In this document: piece after piece, positions 1 through 7,863 of the stretch
Position numbering within the stretch: the stretch's first letter is position 1
Layout: each line of letters opens with the position of its first letter
From: Candidatus Gastranaerophilales bacterium
GTDB lineage: Bacteria > Cyanobacteriota > Vampirovibrionia > Gastranaerophilales > Gastranaerophilaceae
NCBI GenBank assembly: GCA_944325175.1
Contig: CALUYZ010000016.1
Location: 1 to 44,710, forward strand
Direction: 5' to 3'
DNA: 44,710 nucleotides
The notes under the pieces: model-generated
Told to the model about the DNA's origin: nothing
The model's input: only the letters and a program-made list of their open reading frames with translations
Database searches by the model: none
Translations under genes and position numbers: made by a program

Positions 1-135
1 CTTTTTTGTTTCATAAGCTTTTTGTAATTTATAAGCAAGCCCCATATATCCATCCGGCACAATTTCAGCACCAATAGCTAATTCTTTTGCCTGATTAATA
101 AATTTTTCATCAATTTTGGTTTGGTTTTTTTCCAT
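1..135 (-). CDS. Partial hypothetical protein, N-terminal 45 residues
   Basis: An open frame starts at the ATG at 135-133 and runs off the left edge without a stop, so only the first 45 residues are visible. A GAGGATAACG segment just upstream of the ATG gives a good Shine-Dalgarno site. The fragment is charged and probably helical (begins MEKNQTKIDEKFINQ), with no signal peptide or recognisable motif, and I do not recognise the family. A palindrome at 183-200, also found upstream of the amidohydrolase gene, lies about 50 bp upstream of this start and suggests shared control. The product cannot be named from this fragment. Confidence 0.6.
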   Translation of the reverse strand, partial: MEKNQTKIDEKFINQAKELAIGAEIVPDGYMGLAYKLQKAYETKK

Positions 136-182
136 CGTTATCCTCATAAATTTAACTACAAGATAATAATAGCAAAAAAACC

Positions 183-200
183 ATAAATTGAGGCAATTTT
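183..200. promoter_or_regulatory. Palindrome AAATTG-AGG-CAATTT, copy 1
   Basis: ATAAATTGAGGCAATTTT contains a perfect inverted repeat with 6-bp arms around AGG. The same 18 bases occur at 1349-1366. Both copies lie upstream of minus-strand genes (about 48 bp from each start codon). Read on the minus strand each contains TTGCCT, which could be a -35 element. An operator or shared promoter element is inferred, not shown. Confidence 0.4.
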
Positions 201-207
201 ATTAAAT

Positions 208-384
208 TTATTTTGTCATTTGAAGAAAAGAATCCATATTTAAAGAAGGCTTTAAAACCGTTTCTTTTTCTTTGTTTTTATTTCTTTTTAATAAAACCGC
301 CGCGCATGCAAAAGCAGCGATTCCCAAAAAAGCAATCGGAGCAGCCTTTTTTAATAAGTTTGTTTTTGGTTCTTTGTTTTTTAA
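208..384 (-). other. 58-codon -1-frame extension of the amidohydrolase, with a membrane helix
   Basis: Immediately after the amidohydrolase stop codon, the -1 frame is open for 58 codons to a TAA at 210-208. It has no ATG, GTG or TTG start before the membrane segment. It encodes a basic linker, a hydrophobic Ala-rich stretch (APIAFLGIAAFACAAVLL) followed by KRNKNKEK, which is typical of a membrane helix with positive residues on the cytoplasmic side, and a short tail. The junction is GTATTTTTTAAAAAAC, a T6A6 run. A slip of one base back on the T run would join the two frames and give a 364-residue membrane-tethered enzyme. Alternatives are a sequencing or assembly indel in the homopolymer, a decayed fusion, or chance. 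The coherent helix-plus-charge pattern argues against chance. Confidence 0.4.
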
Positions 385-1301
385 AAAATACTTTCTGCAT
401 TTTTATAGAAAATTTTATCTATAATTTCATCTCCGTCATCAAAGCTTTCTTTTATGGCTCTTTTGATATCTTCGATTGTTTTTTTATAATATTCAGTTCC
501 TGAAAGATTTTTAAAGCCCTCATCAAATTCGCCTATCGGAATATCGGAGCCAAACAAAAGTCTTTCTGTCATATCGCCTTTTGAGGTATTTTTTAATCTT
601 TTAATCGCATCAATAATGTTTGGTTTTTCGTCTGTTGCGCAATCAACCCAAGAAATATCAGCATATAGTTTTGCATCACTCTTTTCGACTGATTCAATCA
701 AAGTGTCAAGTGCTATTTTATGAACCCTTTCGCCGCCTGCACCCATATGCGCCATAATAACGGGTGTATCAGGAATTGTTTTTGCTGCTTCATATATTTT
801 TTTGGGGTCAGAATATCTGAATTTTTCTGCCACAAATTCGCCCCCATCCCAATTTATGCCACAATGAAAAAGGCAAGGCAAATTCTTTTTTTGTGCAAAT
901 TTTAAGTAAGGATGATATTTAACATCATCTGCCATTAGCCTTGAGCCGTCAGGGTGAAATTTTAAGCCATAAAACTTTCCTTCGTTTTTATTAAAAAGTC
1001 TGATTACGTTATGAACTGAACCGTTGTTTGGCTCGCATGATATAAGGGGAATAATTTTATCGTTTGATTTTGCCATTTGAAGAACTTCCATATTGCCTTC
1101 AATTTCACTTGCTCCTTTTTCTAAGCAAGAAAGGCTTGAAACAACCATTTTATCAATAACGTCTCCATTTTCAAGAGGTTGTTTTATAAATTTATCAAGG
1201 GAATTTACCCCATACGATTTACCGACCCAAGAGCCGATATGCGCATGTGAATCAATTATTTTCCCTTTAAAATTAACAGTATCTATAAGGCTTACTCTCA
1301 T
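381..1301 (-). CDS. Amidohydrolase-family metal-dependent hydrolase
   Basis: The protein has 306 residues and a TIM-barrel amidohydrolase (amidohydrolase_2-like) pattern. An N-terminal IDSHAHIG supplies the HxH metal ligands, LFHCGINW and VIMAHMGAGG supply further histidines, and LLFGSDIPIG supplies the late Asp. Family members hydrolyse or decarboxylate varied small molecules; the substrate is unknown. I chose the ATG at 1301 over the in-frame TTG at 1319 because AAAAAGGAT lies 8 bases before it and gives an obvious ribosome binding site. It is transcribed away from the Gln/Tyr-rich gene, and the 1349-1366 palindrome lies in the shared intergenic region. The stop sits in a T6A6 run, after which the -1 frame encodes a membrane helix. 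No signal peptide is visible, so the main product should be cytosolic. Confidence 0.8.
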   Translation of the reverse strand: MRVSLIDTVNFKGKIIDSHAHIGSWVGKSYGVNSLDKFIKQPLENGDVIDKMVVSSLSCLEKGASEIEGNMEVLQMAKSNDKIIPLISCEPNNGSVHNVIRLFNKNEGKFYGLKFHPDGSRLMADDVKYHPYLKFAQKKNLPCLFHCGINWDGGEFVAEKFRYSDPKKIYEAAKTIPDTPVIMAHMGAGGERVHKIALDTLIESVEKSDAKLYADISWVDCATDEKPNIIDAIKRLKNTSKGDMTERLLFGSDIPIGEFDEGFKNLSGTEYYKKTIEDIKRAIKESFDDGDEIIDKIFYKNAESIF

Positions 1302-1348
1302 TACTTTATCCTTTTTCAAGAACGCCCGTGAATTATTTTTTTTGCCTG

Positions 1349-1366
1349 ATAAATTGAGGCAATTTT
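1349..1366. promoter_or_regulatory. Palindrome AAATTG-AGG-CAATTT, copy 2
   Basis: This is an exact 18-base copy of 183-200, located 48 bp upstream of the amidohydrolase ATG and between two divergent genes. The inverted repeat and its repeated position upstream of minus-strand starts suggest an operator or conserved promoter element. Confidence 0.4.
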
Positions 1367-1424
1367 TAAGTTAGAAATGTTTTTATTCCAATATAAGAAA
1401 AGAATTGCGGGAAGTTTACGGTTT

Positions 1425-1919
1425 ATGAGCTGGGCAGAAACATTTAATTCAGGGAGTTTTGGCAATAATTTATCAAATAAAATGGCAAACATTAAGCTTG
1501 ATACAACTGTTGATACGGCTGAAATTCAGGCAAAAATAAAAAAAGATTTTAAATTGCAAAATGCGGATAATAATGCCGTTCAAAATATTCAAACGCCTTC
1601 AAGTCAAACAGAAAAAGACAGTTTAAATTATCAAAAGGCAAATTCAGAGCAAACATTTGTTCCATATCAGCCGCAAGCGCCTGTTATAAACAATCAAACA
1701 GGTTATAGTTACCAAATGTATCCAATGAATTATGGAGCCCAACAAACAGGGTATATTCCTATGCAGTCTGTATATTCGACAGGCGCAACTTATCAAAACC
1801 CGACAACATTAAACCCAATTACAATGCAAACTCCTTCAGCTGACATTCAAAGGGCGTATCAAAATAATTCTTTGCCAATGCAAACAACAGGCAATAACTT
1901 GAATGTAAATGCTTATTAA
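1425..1919 (+). CDS. Gln/Asn/Pro/Tyr-rich hypothetical protein
   Basis: The frame is open from an ATG at 1377 (180 residues), but the ATG at 1425 (164 residues, begins MSWAETFNSGSFG) is preceded by GGGAAG and is the likelier start; an ATG at 1482 is also possible. The N-terminal third is polar and helical (AEIQAKIKKDF). The rest is low complexity, rich in Q, N, P, T and Y, with short Y-x-M/P segments, and looks disordered or like a surface or matrix protein. No signal peptide, membrane segment or catalytic motif is visible, and I do not recognise the family. A hairpin terminator follows at 1947-1970. Confidence 0.6.
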   Translation: MSWAETFNSGSFGNNLSNKMANIKLDTTVDTAEIQAKIKKDFKLQNADNNAVQNIQTPSSQTEKDSLNYQKANSEQTFVPYQPQAPVINNQTGYSYQMYPMNYGAQQTGYIPMQSVYSTGATYQNPTTLNPITMQTPSADIQRAYQNNSLPMQTTGNNLNVNAY

Positions 1920-1946
1920 ACAGAATTTTAATATTTCTTAATAATA

Positions 1947-1970
1947 AAAACTGTCCAAAAGGGTAGTTTT
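1947..1970 (+). terminator. Hairpin terminator after the Q/Y-rich gene
   Basis: AAAACTGTCC, an AAAA loop and GGGTAGTTTT form a 10-bp stem if two G-U pairs are allowed, ending in a T-run. It lies 27 bp after the stop codon. Confidence 0.5.
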
Positions 1971-2092
1971 AATTGTATTTATAACACTTTATATCTAATT
2001 TTTTATACCAAGGAAGTAATTCTCATGGGTTATATTTTAATTCGTTTTATGATATAAATAATGTGTGAGATAATATGGAGGCGAATAATAAA

Positions 2093-3820
2093 ATGACGGA
2101 TAAAGTCGGACAATTTGTGTTTATGCTTCATTCGCACCTTCCTTTTTACAGAAAAGCCGGCATGTGGCCTTTTGGGGAAGAAAATTTGTATGAATGTATG
2201 GCAGAAACTTACGTTCCCCTTCTTAATATGATTTCAGAATTATATGATGAAGGAATTAAAGCAAAATTAACTGTGGGCATTACCCCCATTTTGGCTGAAC
2301 AATTAAACGATGAACACTTAAAACAAGGGTTTATCGATTACCTTGATACAAGAATTAAGGCAGTTTCTAAGGATTTAGAAAGATACCCTGACCCAAACGT
2401 TGCACATTCGCAGCACCTTAAATATCTTGCAAAATATTATTTTGACTGGTTTAACAGAATTAAAGATTTGTTCATTAATAAATTCAACAAAGATTTAATT
2501 GCAGGCTTTAAAAAATTTCAAGAATTAGAATGTATTGAAATTACAACATCGGGTGCTACCCATGGGTTCTCACCTTTACTTGCAACAGATACAAACCTTA
2601 ATGCTCAATTTAAAGTAGGTTCAGATACAACAAAACGTTTCTTTGGCAAAAAAGCTAAAGGCTGCTGGTTGCCTGAATGTGCTTACCGTCAAGGCTATGA
2701 ATTTGTTGGCAAAGACGGCAAGAAAAAATGGCGCCCCGCTATTGAAGTAACCTTGCAAAACAATGACATTGAATATTTCTTCACGGAATCTCACGTAATT
2801 GAAGGCGGTAATTCAATCGGCAACAGAAGAAAAATCGGTTTATACGGAAATATTGAATACATTCCTCTTCCAAAACGTGAAAAAACAGGCTATGACACCT
2901 ATTCAGCATATTGGCTTCCTGATGCGCAAGTAGCTGTTATGGGAAGAAATGATAGAGCCGGTTTTCAAGTTTGGTCTGCAGCAGACGGTTACCCGGGCGA
3001 CGGTTGCTACCGTGAATTCCACAGAAAAGACCCGAACTCTGGCATGCATTACTGGAGAATTACATCATCCACAACCGATTTAGGCGACAAAATGCTTTAT
3101 GACCCTGTTCTTGCCATGAATCAAATTAATTCAAATTCAGACCACTATACAACCTTAATTTACCATTTATTAAACGATTACAAAATGGCAAACAACGGTA
3201 AACAAGGGCTTTGTATGGTTTCATTTGATACAGAACTATACGGTCACTGGTGGTTTGAAGGTGTTGAATTTATTAAACAAGTTATCAAAAAATTAAATCA
3301 ATACCTTCCTGAAGTTGAAATGATGACAGCAGGCGAATACCTAAAAGCTCACCCCCCTGTTGATGCAATTCAAATTCCTGAATCATCCTGGGGTCAAGGC
3401 GGGCATTTCTGGGTATGGCAAAACCATTTAACAGAATGGATGTGGCCAATTATCCATGCTTGCGAAAAAAGAATTATAGACATCGCTTCAAGATATGAAA
3501 AACAACCCGAAGATAAACTTTTATTAAGGGCTTTGAATCAGCTTGCAAGAGAAAATCTTTTATTGCAAAGTTCAGACTGGCCTTTCTTAATTACAACATG
3601 GCAAGCTAAAGACTATGCAACAGACAGGTTCAGAGAACATGTTGAAAGATTTGAAAAAATCGCAGATATGATAGACAACAATTCTATTTCAGACGAAGAA
3701 TTAAAGAAAATTGAATCAATCGATAACTGCTTTTCTGAAATTGATTACAGAGTTTATCTTCCGATTGAAGAAGGGGTTATTCCGCAACAAGAAAAAAAAC
3801 TTGCCCCCCTCTACAAATAA
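2093..3820 (+). CDS. Glycoside hydrolase family 57 protein, 1,4-alpha-glucan branching enzyme type
   Basis: The frame opens at 2075 (581 residues), but a GGAGG inside the first codons points to the ATG at 2093 (575 residues). GH57 signatures are present in order, numbered from 2075: HSHLPF at 19-24, GCWLPECAYR with the presumed nucleophile Glu201, YPGDGCYREFHRKD near 306-319, and SFDTELYGHWWFEG with the presumed acid/base Asp385. The REFHRKD block and the position of the catalytic Asp resemble GH57 branching enzymes rather than short amylases, so the expected reaction is making alpha-1,6 branches in glycogen. It is a cytosolic protein without a signal peptide. A short upstream reading frame with its own Shine-Dalgarno lies at 2025-2057. 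No other glycogen genes are adjacent. Confidence 0.85.
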   Translation: MTDKVGQFVFMLHSHLPFYRKAGMWPFGEENLYECMAETYVPLLNMISELYDEGIKAKLTVGITPILAEQLNDEHLKQGFIDYLDTRIKAVSKDLERYPDPNVAHSQHLKYLAKYYFDWFNRIKDLFINKFNKDLIAGFKKFQELECIEITTSGATHGFSPLLATDTNLNAQFKVGSDTTKRFFGKKAKGCWLPECAYRQGYEFVGKDGKKKWRPAIEVTLQNNDIEYFFTESHVIEGGNSIGNRRKIGLYGNIEYIPLPKREKTGYDTYSAYWLPDAQVAVMGRNDRAGFQVWSAADGYPGDGCYREFHRKDPNSGMHYWRITSSTTDLGDKMLYDPVLAMNQINSNSDHYTTLIYHLLNDYKMANNGKQGLCMVSFDTELYGHWWFEGVEFIKQVIKKLNQYLPEVEMMTAGEYLKAHPPVDAIQIPESSWGQGGHFWVWQNHLTEWMWPIIHACEKRIIDIASRYEKQPEDKLLLRALNQLARENLLLQSSDWPFLITTWQAKDYATDRFREHVERFEKIADMIDNNSISDEELKKIESIDNCFSEIDYRVYLPIEEGVIPQQEKKLAPLYK

Positions 3821-3840
3821 ATCAAGCTATCCATATTTAA

Positions 3841-3874
3841 AATATAGGCGCTATCTAAAAGTAGCGCCTATATT
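3841..3874. terminator. Bidirectional hairpin between GH57 and prepilin genes
   Basis: AATATAGGCGCTA (3841-3853) pairs perfectly with TAGCGCCTATATT (3862-3874) around an 8-base loop. It separates convergent genes and can act for both strands, although the flanking T-run is weak. Confidence 0.6.
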
Positions 3875-3901
3875 ATTTGACTGTAATTATAATAAATGCA
3901 T

Positions 3902-4873
3902 CTATTTTTCTACACAACGAACGGAAATCGGAGTAGAACGTGTGTTGTGGTAGCGACTGCCATTAATAAAGCACTGGTACCAACTTAAACCGGAAGTGCC
4001 CAGTGAAATAATTGAGCTGGACCAATAGTAATTATTGCTTTCCCCTAAATTGATAAGAGGGGCATTTACAAATAATGATGCCAGCTCATCTCTATCAGGA
4101 AGCCTCAAACCTTCTCCCGTAGCCTTACATGCTGTCGGAGCATCTATTCTGTCTTCACTATCCGAGTATTGCGGCACTGCTGATGTATAATCTGCACTGT
4201 ATGCTACAGGTGCAACAACAACAGGGTTTTTATTATAAAGAGCTGTAATAAAACCGACATCTTTACCTACTTGATTGGGACCTTCTGCGCCGTTTAAGTC
4301 ATACACAAAATTCACACACATTTTATTTTGTGTGTAGTGAGCTACTGTAGAATCAGAACTGCACAATGGATTATAAAACACTGCTATCGATTCACCGTTA
4401 ACTGTTTCAAAAGCAGCAGCTTTTGTGTCTGCTATATCGCCATCTTCACTTGTCGCATGGTTTCCGTTTAAAAGTTTTGCATTTAATTCGCTCATTTTAG
4501 TTGGAAAATTAATTTCAGAAACTGCCCCTAATGTTGTAATTTTACTTGGCAACCCGCAAGAACTCAATTTATCAGGTCCGCAAACATTATTTATTTTGTA
4601 AACCTTAGATAGCGCATCCAAAATAAAACTTTCAGCAGCGGTGTCTACTGTTTCATCATCAGTTTCACCTTCCGTATACGTTCCATACCCGCCCAACGTA
4701 TTCATCTGCCCAATCGCTTGCGCCAACCTCGCATGCAATGCCTTCTTCTGCGCATCCCACGCCTTCTCATTCACATTAACAAGCAAACTCGGCAAAGTAA
4801 TTGCAGCGACAATGCCAATAATTGCTAAAGTAATCAGAATTTCAGCCAGTGTAAAAGCTTTTCTTTTTTTCAT
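3902..4873 (-). CDS. Prepilin-like protein, paralogue 1
   Basis: This 323-residue protein has a type IV pilin/pseudopilin N-terminus: basic MKKRK, then A-FTLAEILITLAIIGIV, with Glu at mature position 5 and a 20-residue hydrophobic helix. The residue before the cleavage site is Ala, not the usual Gly found in the other copies, which may impair prepilin peptidase processing. The following NVNEKAWDAQKKALHARLAQ segment continues the helix. The globular part has six conserved Cys and ends in a domain resembling DUF1566/Lcl-C folds (LRLPDRDEL, YYWSSS, VRCV). It should be displayed outside the membrane. It starts 38 bp after paralogue 2, with AGAAGGATG as ribosome binding site, so the two probably form an operon. 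The function of the display (adhesion, substrate binding) is unknown. Confidence 0.8.
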   Translation of the reverse strand: MKKRKAFTLAEILITLAIIGIVAAITLPSLLVNVNEKAWDAQKKALHARLAQAIGQMNTLGGYGTYTEGETDDETVDTAAESFILDALSKVYKINNVCGPDKLSSCGLPSKITTLGAVSEINFPTKMSELNAKLLNGNHATSEDGDIADTKAAAFETVNGESIAVFYNPLCSSDSTVAHYTQNKMCVNFVYDLNGAEGPNQVGKDVGFITALYNKNPVVVAPVAYSADYTSAVPQYSDSEDRIDAPTACKATGEGLRLPDRDELASLFVNAPLINLGESNNYYWSSSIISLGTSGLSWYQCFINGSRYHNTRSTPISVRCVEK

Positions 4874-4911
4874 TATAAAAACATCCTTCTATCTTTTGGT
4901 GATTTTTTAAT

Positions 4912-5883
4912 TTATTTTTTAATGCAACGCACAAAGCCTGTAGCCGAACGAGTGTAGCGGTCACGATTGCCACTGTTGAAACCTTGTCGCCAAGCCTGAC
5001 CGGATGCACCTAATGAAATAACTGAACCCGACCAAAAGAAAATTGAACCTTGACCTAAGTTAATAAGAGGGGCATTCACAAAAAGTGATGCAACTTCATC
5101 TTTGTCAGGAAGTCTTAGGTCTTCTGCCATGGTTTTACATGCGGCCGGTGCATCAACAGCGCCGTCAGCATCGGAATATTGCGGAACTTGTGAATTGTAA
5201 TTTGTACTATACGGTATTGGCGCAACAACAACAGGGTTTTTATTATAAAAAGCTGTGATGAACCCAACATCTTTGCCTACTTGATTTGGTCCTTCCGTGC
5301 CATTTAAGTCATACACAAAATTAACACACATCTTGTTTTGTGAATAATGGTTTACTGTTGTATCTGAACCACACAGGGGGTTGTAGAATACGGCTATTGA
5401 TTCACCATTTACAGTCTCAAATGCAGCAGCTTTTGCATCTGCTACATCACCGCTTTCGCCCGCATAGCGGTTTCCATTAAGAAGTTTTGCGTTTAATTCG
5501 CTCATCTTTGTTGGAAATGTAATTTCAGAAACTGCATCTAATGTTGTAATTTTACTTGGAATTCCACAAGATGAAAGTTTATCAGGACCACAAACGTTAT
5601 TTATCTTATAAACCTTCGACAACGCATCCAAAATAAAACTTTCAGCTGCGGTATCAACTGTCGCAGTTCCTTCTTCATCTTCCGTATACGTTCCATAACC
5701 GCCTAGGGTGTTCATCTGTCCTATTGCTTGAGCTAATCTGGCATGCAACGCCTTCTTTTGTGCGTCCCATGCCTTCTCATTCACATTCACAAGCAAACTC
5801 GGCAACGTAATCGCAGCAACAATTCCAATAATCGCCAAAGTAATTAAGACTTCAGCAAGCGTGAAACCCTTTAATTTTTTCAT
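4912..5883 (-). CDS. Prepilin-like protein, paralogue 2
   Basis: The protein has 323 residues when started at the ATG at 5883 (MKKLKG-FTLAEV). An ATG-containing upstream extension to 5916 would put 11 residues before the pilin leader and is unlikely; AGAAAGG precedes 5883. It is the same size and architecture as the other three island copies: class III-type leader with Gly at -1 and Glu5, an N-terminal helix, six conserved Cys, and a C-terminal DUF1566-like domain (LRLPDKDEV, FFWSGS, FVRCI). Its last 45 residues differ strongly from the paralogues, while the first 60 are nearly identical. It is first in a likely two-gene unit with paralogue 1. About 120 bp upstream is a palindrome plus GTTGAAAGGA, which in paralogue 3 sits directly before the start. 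Confidence 0.8.
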   Translation of the reverse strand: MKKLKGFTLAEVLITLAIIGIVAAITLPSLLVNVNEKAWDAQKKALHARLAQAIGQMNTLGGYGTYTEDEEGTATVDTAAESFILDALSKVYKINNVCGPDKLSSCGIPSKITTLDAVSEITFPTKMSELNAKLLNGNRYAGESGDVADAKAAAFETVNGESIAVFYNPLCGSDTTVNHYSQNKMCVNFVYDLNGTEGPNQVGKDVGFITAFYNKNPVVVAPIPYSTNYNSQVPQYSDADGAVDAPAACKTMAEDLRLPDKDEVASLFVNAPLINLGQGSIFFWSGSVISLGASGQAWRQGFNSGNRDRYTRSATGFVRCIKK

Positions 5884-5999
5884 AACAATTACCTTTCTAT
5901 TGCTAAATAATTCCAACAGGAATATATGATAAGTATTACTTCACATATTCTAATCTTATCATTATTTTATCTTGTATTCAATGTGTTATGCGGAATTTA

Positions 6000-6040
6000 T
6001 CCTTTCAACTTTGCACCAAAATGAATGAATTTGATGCAAA
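6000..6040 (-). promoter_or_regulatory. Palindromic leader element, copy upstream of paralogue 2
   Basis: On the minus strand TTTGCATCAAA and TTTGGTGCAAA form an 11-bp stem including one G-U pair (6010-6040), followed by GTTGAAAGGA (6009-6000). The G-U pair folds only in minus-strand RNA, which fits a 5' leader of the prepilin gene. The same pair of elements sits just before paralogue 3 and, diverged, before paralogue 4. Confidence 0.5.
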
Positions 6041-6098
6041 GCCTTCAAACTATTATCACTTCATTGTTTCCGGTTTAAAAAGATTAAAAAATTCAAAC

Positions 6099-6188
6099 TT
6101 TTATGCTCTTGAATTAATCCGAAAACAATGATATATTGAGAAAAAGAAGTTAAATGCACCAATATCATTCATTTTGGTGCATTTTTGT
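6099..6188. repeat. 90-bp exact direct repeat, copy A
   Basis: These 90 bases are identical to 9284-9373 (offset 3185). The right part holds a perfect hairpin: AAATGCACCAA (6152-6162) with TTGGTGCATTT (6174-6184), then a T-run, which could serve as a terminator. The 5884-6265 interval has no gene; it contains this repeat and the palindromic leader. Confidence 0.85.
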
Positions 6189-6265
6189 TATGAGTTTTTT
6201 AATTTCTTGCCTTTGGCTTGTTTGGTTTGATATTATTTTTTTATGGTGATATTTTGGGGGCTTGA

Positions 6266-7312
6266 GTGGCAAATTCTATAAATAGACCAAAAAGGCTTAC
6301 TTTTAATAATTATCTTAAATATTATTACGATATACCCTATGAAGGCACGACTTCGCAAGGTAAGCCTTTAAGAAAATTGAAAAATATAACTTGTCCTTAT
6401 AGGGGGGTTAAAATTATTCCGGCTGATGCAATGAGGGGGTTTGAAAAACAGCTTTTAAGATGCAAAAATGCGGAAGATGCGGTTGTTTTATTGTCAAATT
6501 ATGTGCAGAATATGCTCTCTACAGAAAAATCTCTTTTTGCAGTGTTTAAGGATTTTTCAAAATTAAACCCTGAAGATAATTTGCAAAATTGCCTTCAGAT
6601 GATGAGAGAAAATTGCTTAAATAAGTTAAAATTGGAAGAATTTGAGGTTTTAGATGAGGTTGATAGGCTCTCAAGAAAGCTTTCCACCCAAACTGCTTTG
6701 AAATTAAGAGCGAAAACAACAAAATGCAGACAAATTATTATAAGCGATTCAGGGCGAGACACATTTAAAAGAAAAACATTTTTGGATTCTCTTGAAGAAA
6801 TTGCCCCAAACCAAAATGAAAAAGAAATTTTTAATAACATTAAAAATAAGGCATTATTTTTGCCAACGTCTGAAAGCAGCATAAATGCTTTTGTTGTTAA
6901 ATATTCAAAAAGAAAACAAATTGAAATCGTAAGAAGAATTTTTATAGCTTCAACAGGTTCAATAGAGCATATAACACCGGCTTCAATGGGCGGAATGAAC
7001 ACCATAGGCAATTTTCTTTTGACAACGGCAGCAGGCAACAGGAACAGAGAAAATATGCCGTTAACTGAATACATTAAAAGATTTCCAAAAATTCCAAACT
7101 ATATGCAAATGTATATAGATGATATTATTAATGAAATTCACAATGGCGGCTTGAAAGGCAATGAAACCTATCCTTATAAGGTAAAAGAAAAATTAATGAG
7201 AGAATCAGACGGAAGAATTATGATAAGCCTTTCTAATTACAACTACACAAAGGAAGAGGCGGCGCTTTTAGCCGAACAGTTCGAACACAGGTACGACAAA
7301 TATAAAAAATAA
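6266..7312 (+). CDS. HNH-endonuclease-like protein
   Basis: The 348-residue protein starts with GTG at 6266, preceded by a G-rich ribosome binding site (GGGGG). Near residues 232-261 it reads GSIEHITPASMGGMNTIGNF followed by a GNRNR run, which matches the HNH/McrA-type nuclease core (E-H-I-x-P, G-G-x-N, N-F, N-R). The usual last His is replaced by Asn or Arg, so this would be an HNN variant. The N-terminal CPYRG around residue 43 resembles half of a zinc knuckle, but the partner Cys residues are not clear. The rest is basic and helical. It sits alone in plus orientation between prepilin paralogues and flanking repeats. A DNA-cleaving role is inferred from the motif; no toxin, methylase or phage gene accompanies it. 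Confidence 0.65.
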   Translation: MANSINRPKRLTFNNYLKYYYDIPYEGTTSQGKPLRKLKNITCPYRGVKIIPADAMRGFEKQLLRCKNAEDAVVLLSNYVQNMLSTEKSLFAVFKDFSKLNPEDNLQNCLQMMRENCLNKLKLEEFEVLDEVDRLSRKLSTQTALKLRAKTTKCRQIIISDSGRDTFKRKTFLDSLEEIAPNQNEKEIFNNIKNKALFLPTSESSINAFVVKYSKRKQIEIVRRIFIASTGSIEHITPASMGGMNTIGNFLLTTAAGNRNRENMPLTEYIKRFPKIPNYMQMYIDDIINEIHNGGLKGNETYPYKVKEKLMRESDGRIMISLSNYNYTKEEAALLAEQFEHRYDKYKK

Positions 7313-7378
7313 AACAAAAAATAGCCATATTTTAAAAAATGTAATATAATTGTTTTTATTAAAGGAGAACAAAATTTT

Positions 7379-7726
7379 ATGGCAAAAAACCAAGATACAA
7401 TACCAATAGAGGTTTATATTTTAACAAAAGACCACGATATTAAAGGCACAGTGCATGTTTCAAAATACACTAACACAAACCGTGAACTAACAGACCTTTT
7501 AAATGACCGTGAAAAAAGGTTTTTGGCCGTTACAAATGCAGAATTAATGAGCAAAAACGGCTCTTCTGCTCCAAGAAAATATGACTTTTTAGAGGTTCAT
7601 ATAGATGCTATCATAATTGTTCACCCTGCAACACAGGTTTTATTTAAAGAAACATCAAAAGCTCAAGAAGATATTTTAAGATTTAGAGAACTGAGAAACA
7701 GATTGTCTCAAACAAAACCGTTTTAA
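7379..7726 (+). CDS. Small conserved hypothetical protein, 115 residues
   Basis: A good ribosome binding site (AAAGGAGA) precedes the ATG, and a TATAAT at 7345-7350 could be its -10 element. The protein is soluble, with a probable beta-rich core: IPIEVYILTKDHDIKGTVHV, then RELTDLLNDREKRFLAVTNAEL, then an EVHIDAIIIVHP strand and a charged helical C-terminus. The pattern resembles small conserved bacterial proteins of unknown function (possibly DUF6812-like, from memory and unverified). It follows the HNH gene by 66 bp on the same strand and ends in a strong terminator. Confidence 0.6.
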   Translation: MAKNQDTIPIEVYILTKDHDIKGTVHVSKYTNTNRELTDLLNDREKRFLAVTNAELMSKNGSSAPRKYDFLEVHIDAIIIVHPATQVLFKETSKAQEDILRFRELRNRLSQTKPF

Positions 7727-7750
7727 AATCAGGCTTTTTGCCTGATTTTT
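7725..7750 (+). terminator. Intrinsic terminator
   Basis: AAATCAGGC, a TTTTT loop and GCCTGATTT, followed by further T, overlap the stop codon of the 115-residue gene. This is a classic rho-independent signal. Confidence 0.85.
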
Positions 7751-7863
7751 ACCCATTTTAGGGAATGGAAATTAATTGGTAATGGATTTCTGTTATGGTG
7801 TAAAAGATTTTTTTAGGCTGTTTGTATGAAGTAGATTCGACAAATTGTCTTGATGATGCGTTA

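Noticed and set aside
213..503. Open frame on the plus strand (96 codons)
   Set aside because: It is Phe/Leu/Ile-rich, antisense to the amidohydrolase end and its -1-frame tail, and has no ribosome binding site.
6595..7074. 159-codon frame antisense to the HNH-like gene
   Set aside because: It lies entirely inside a better supported gene with HNH motifs and has no independent signals.
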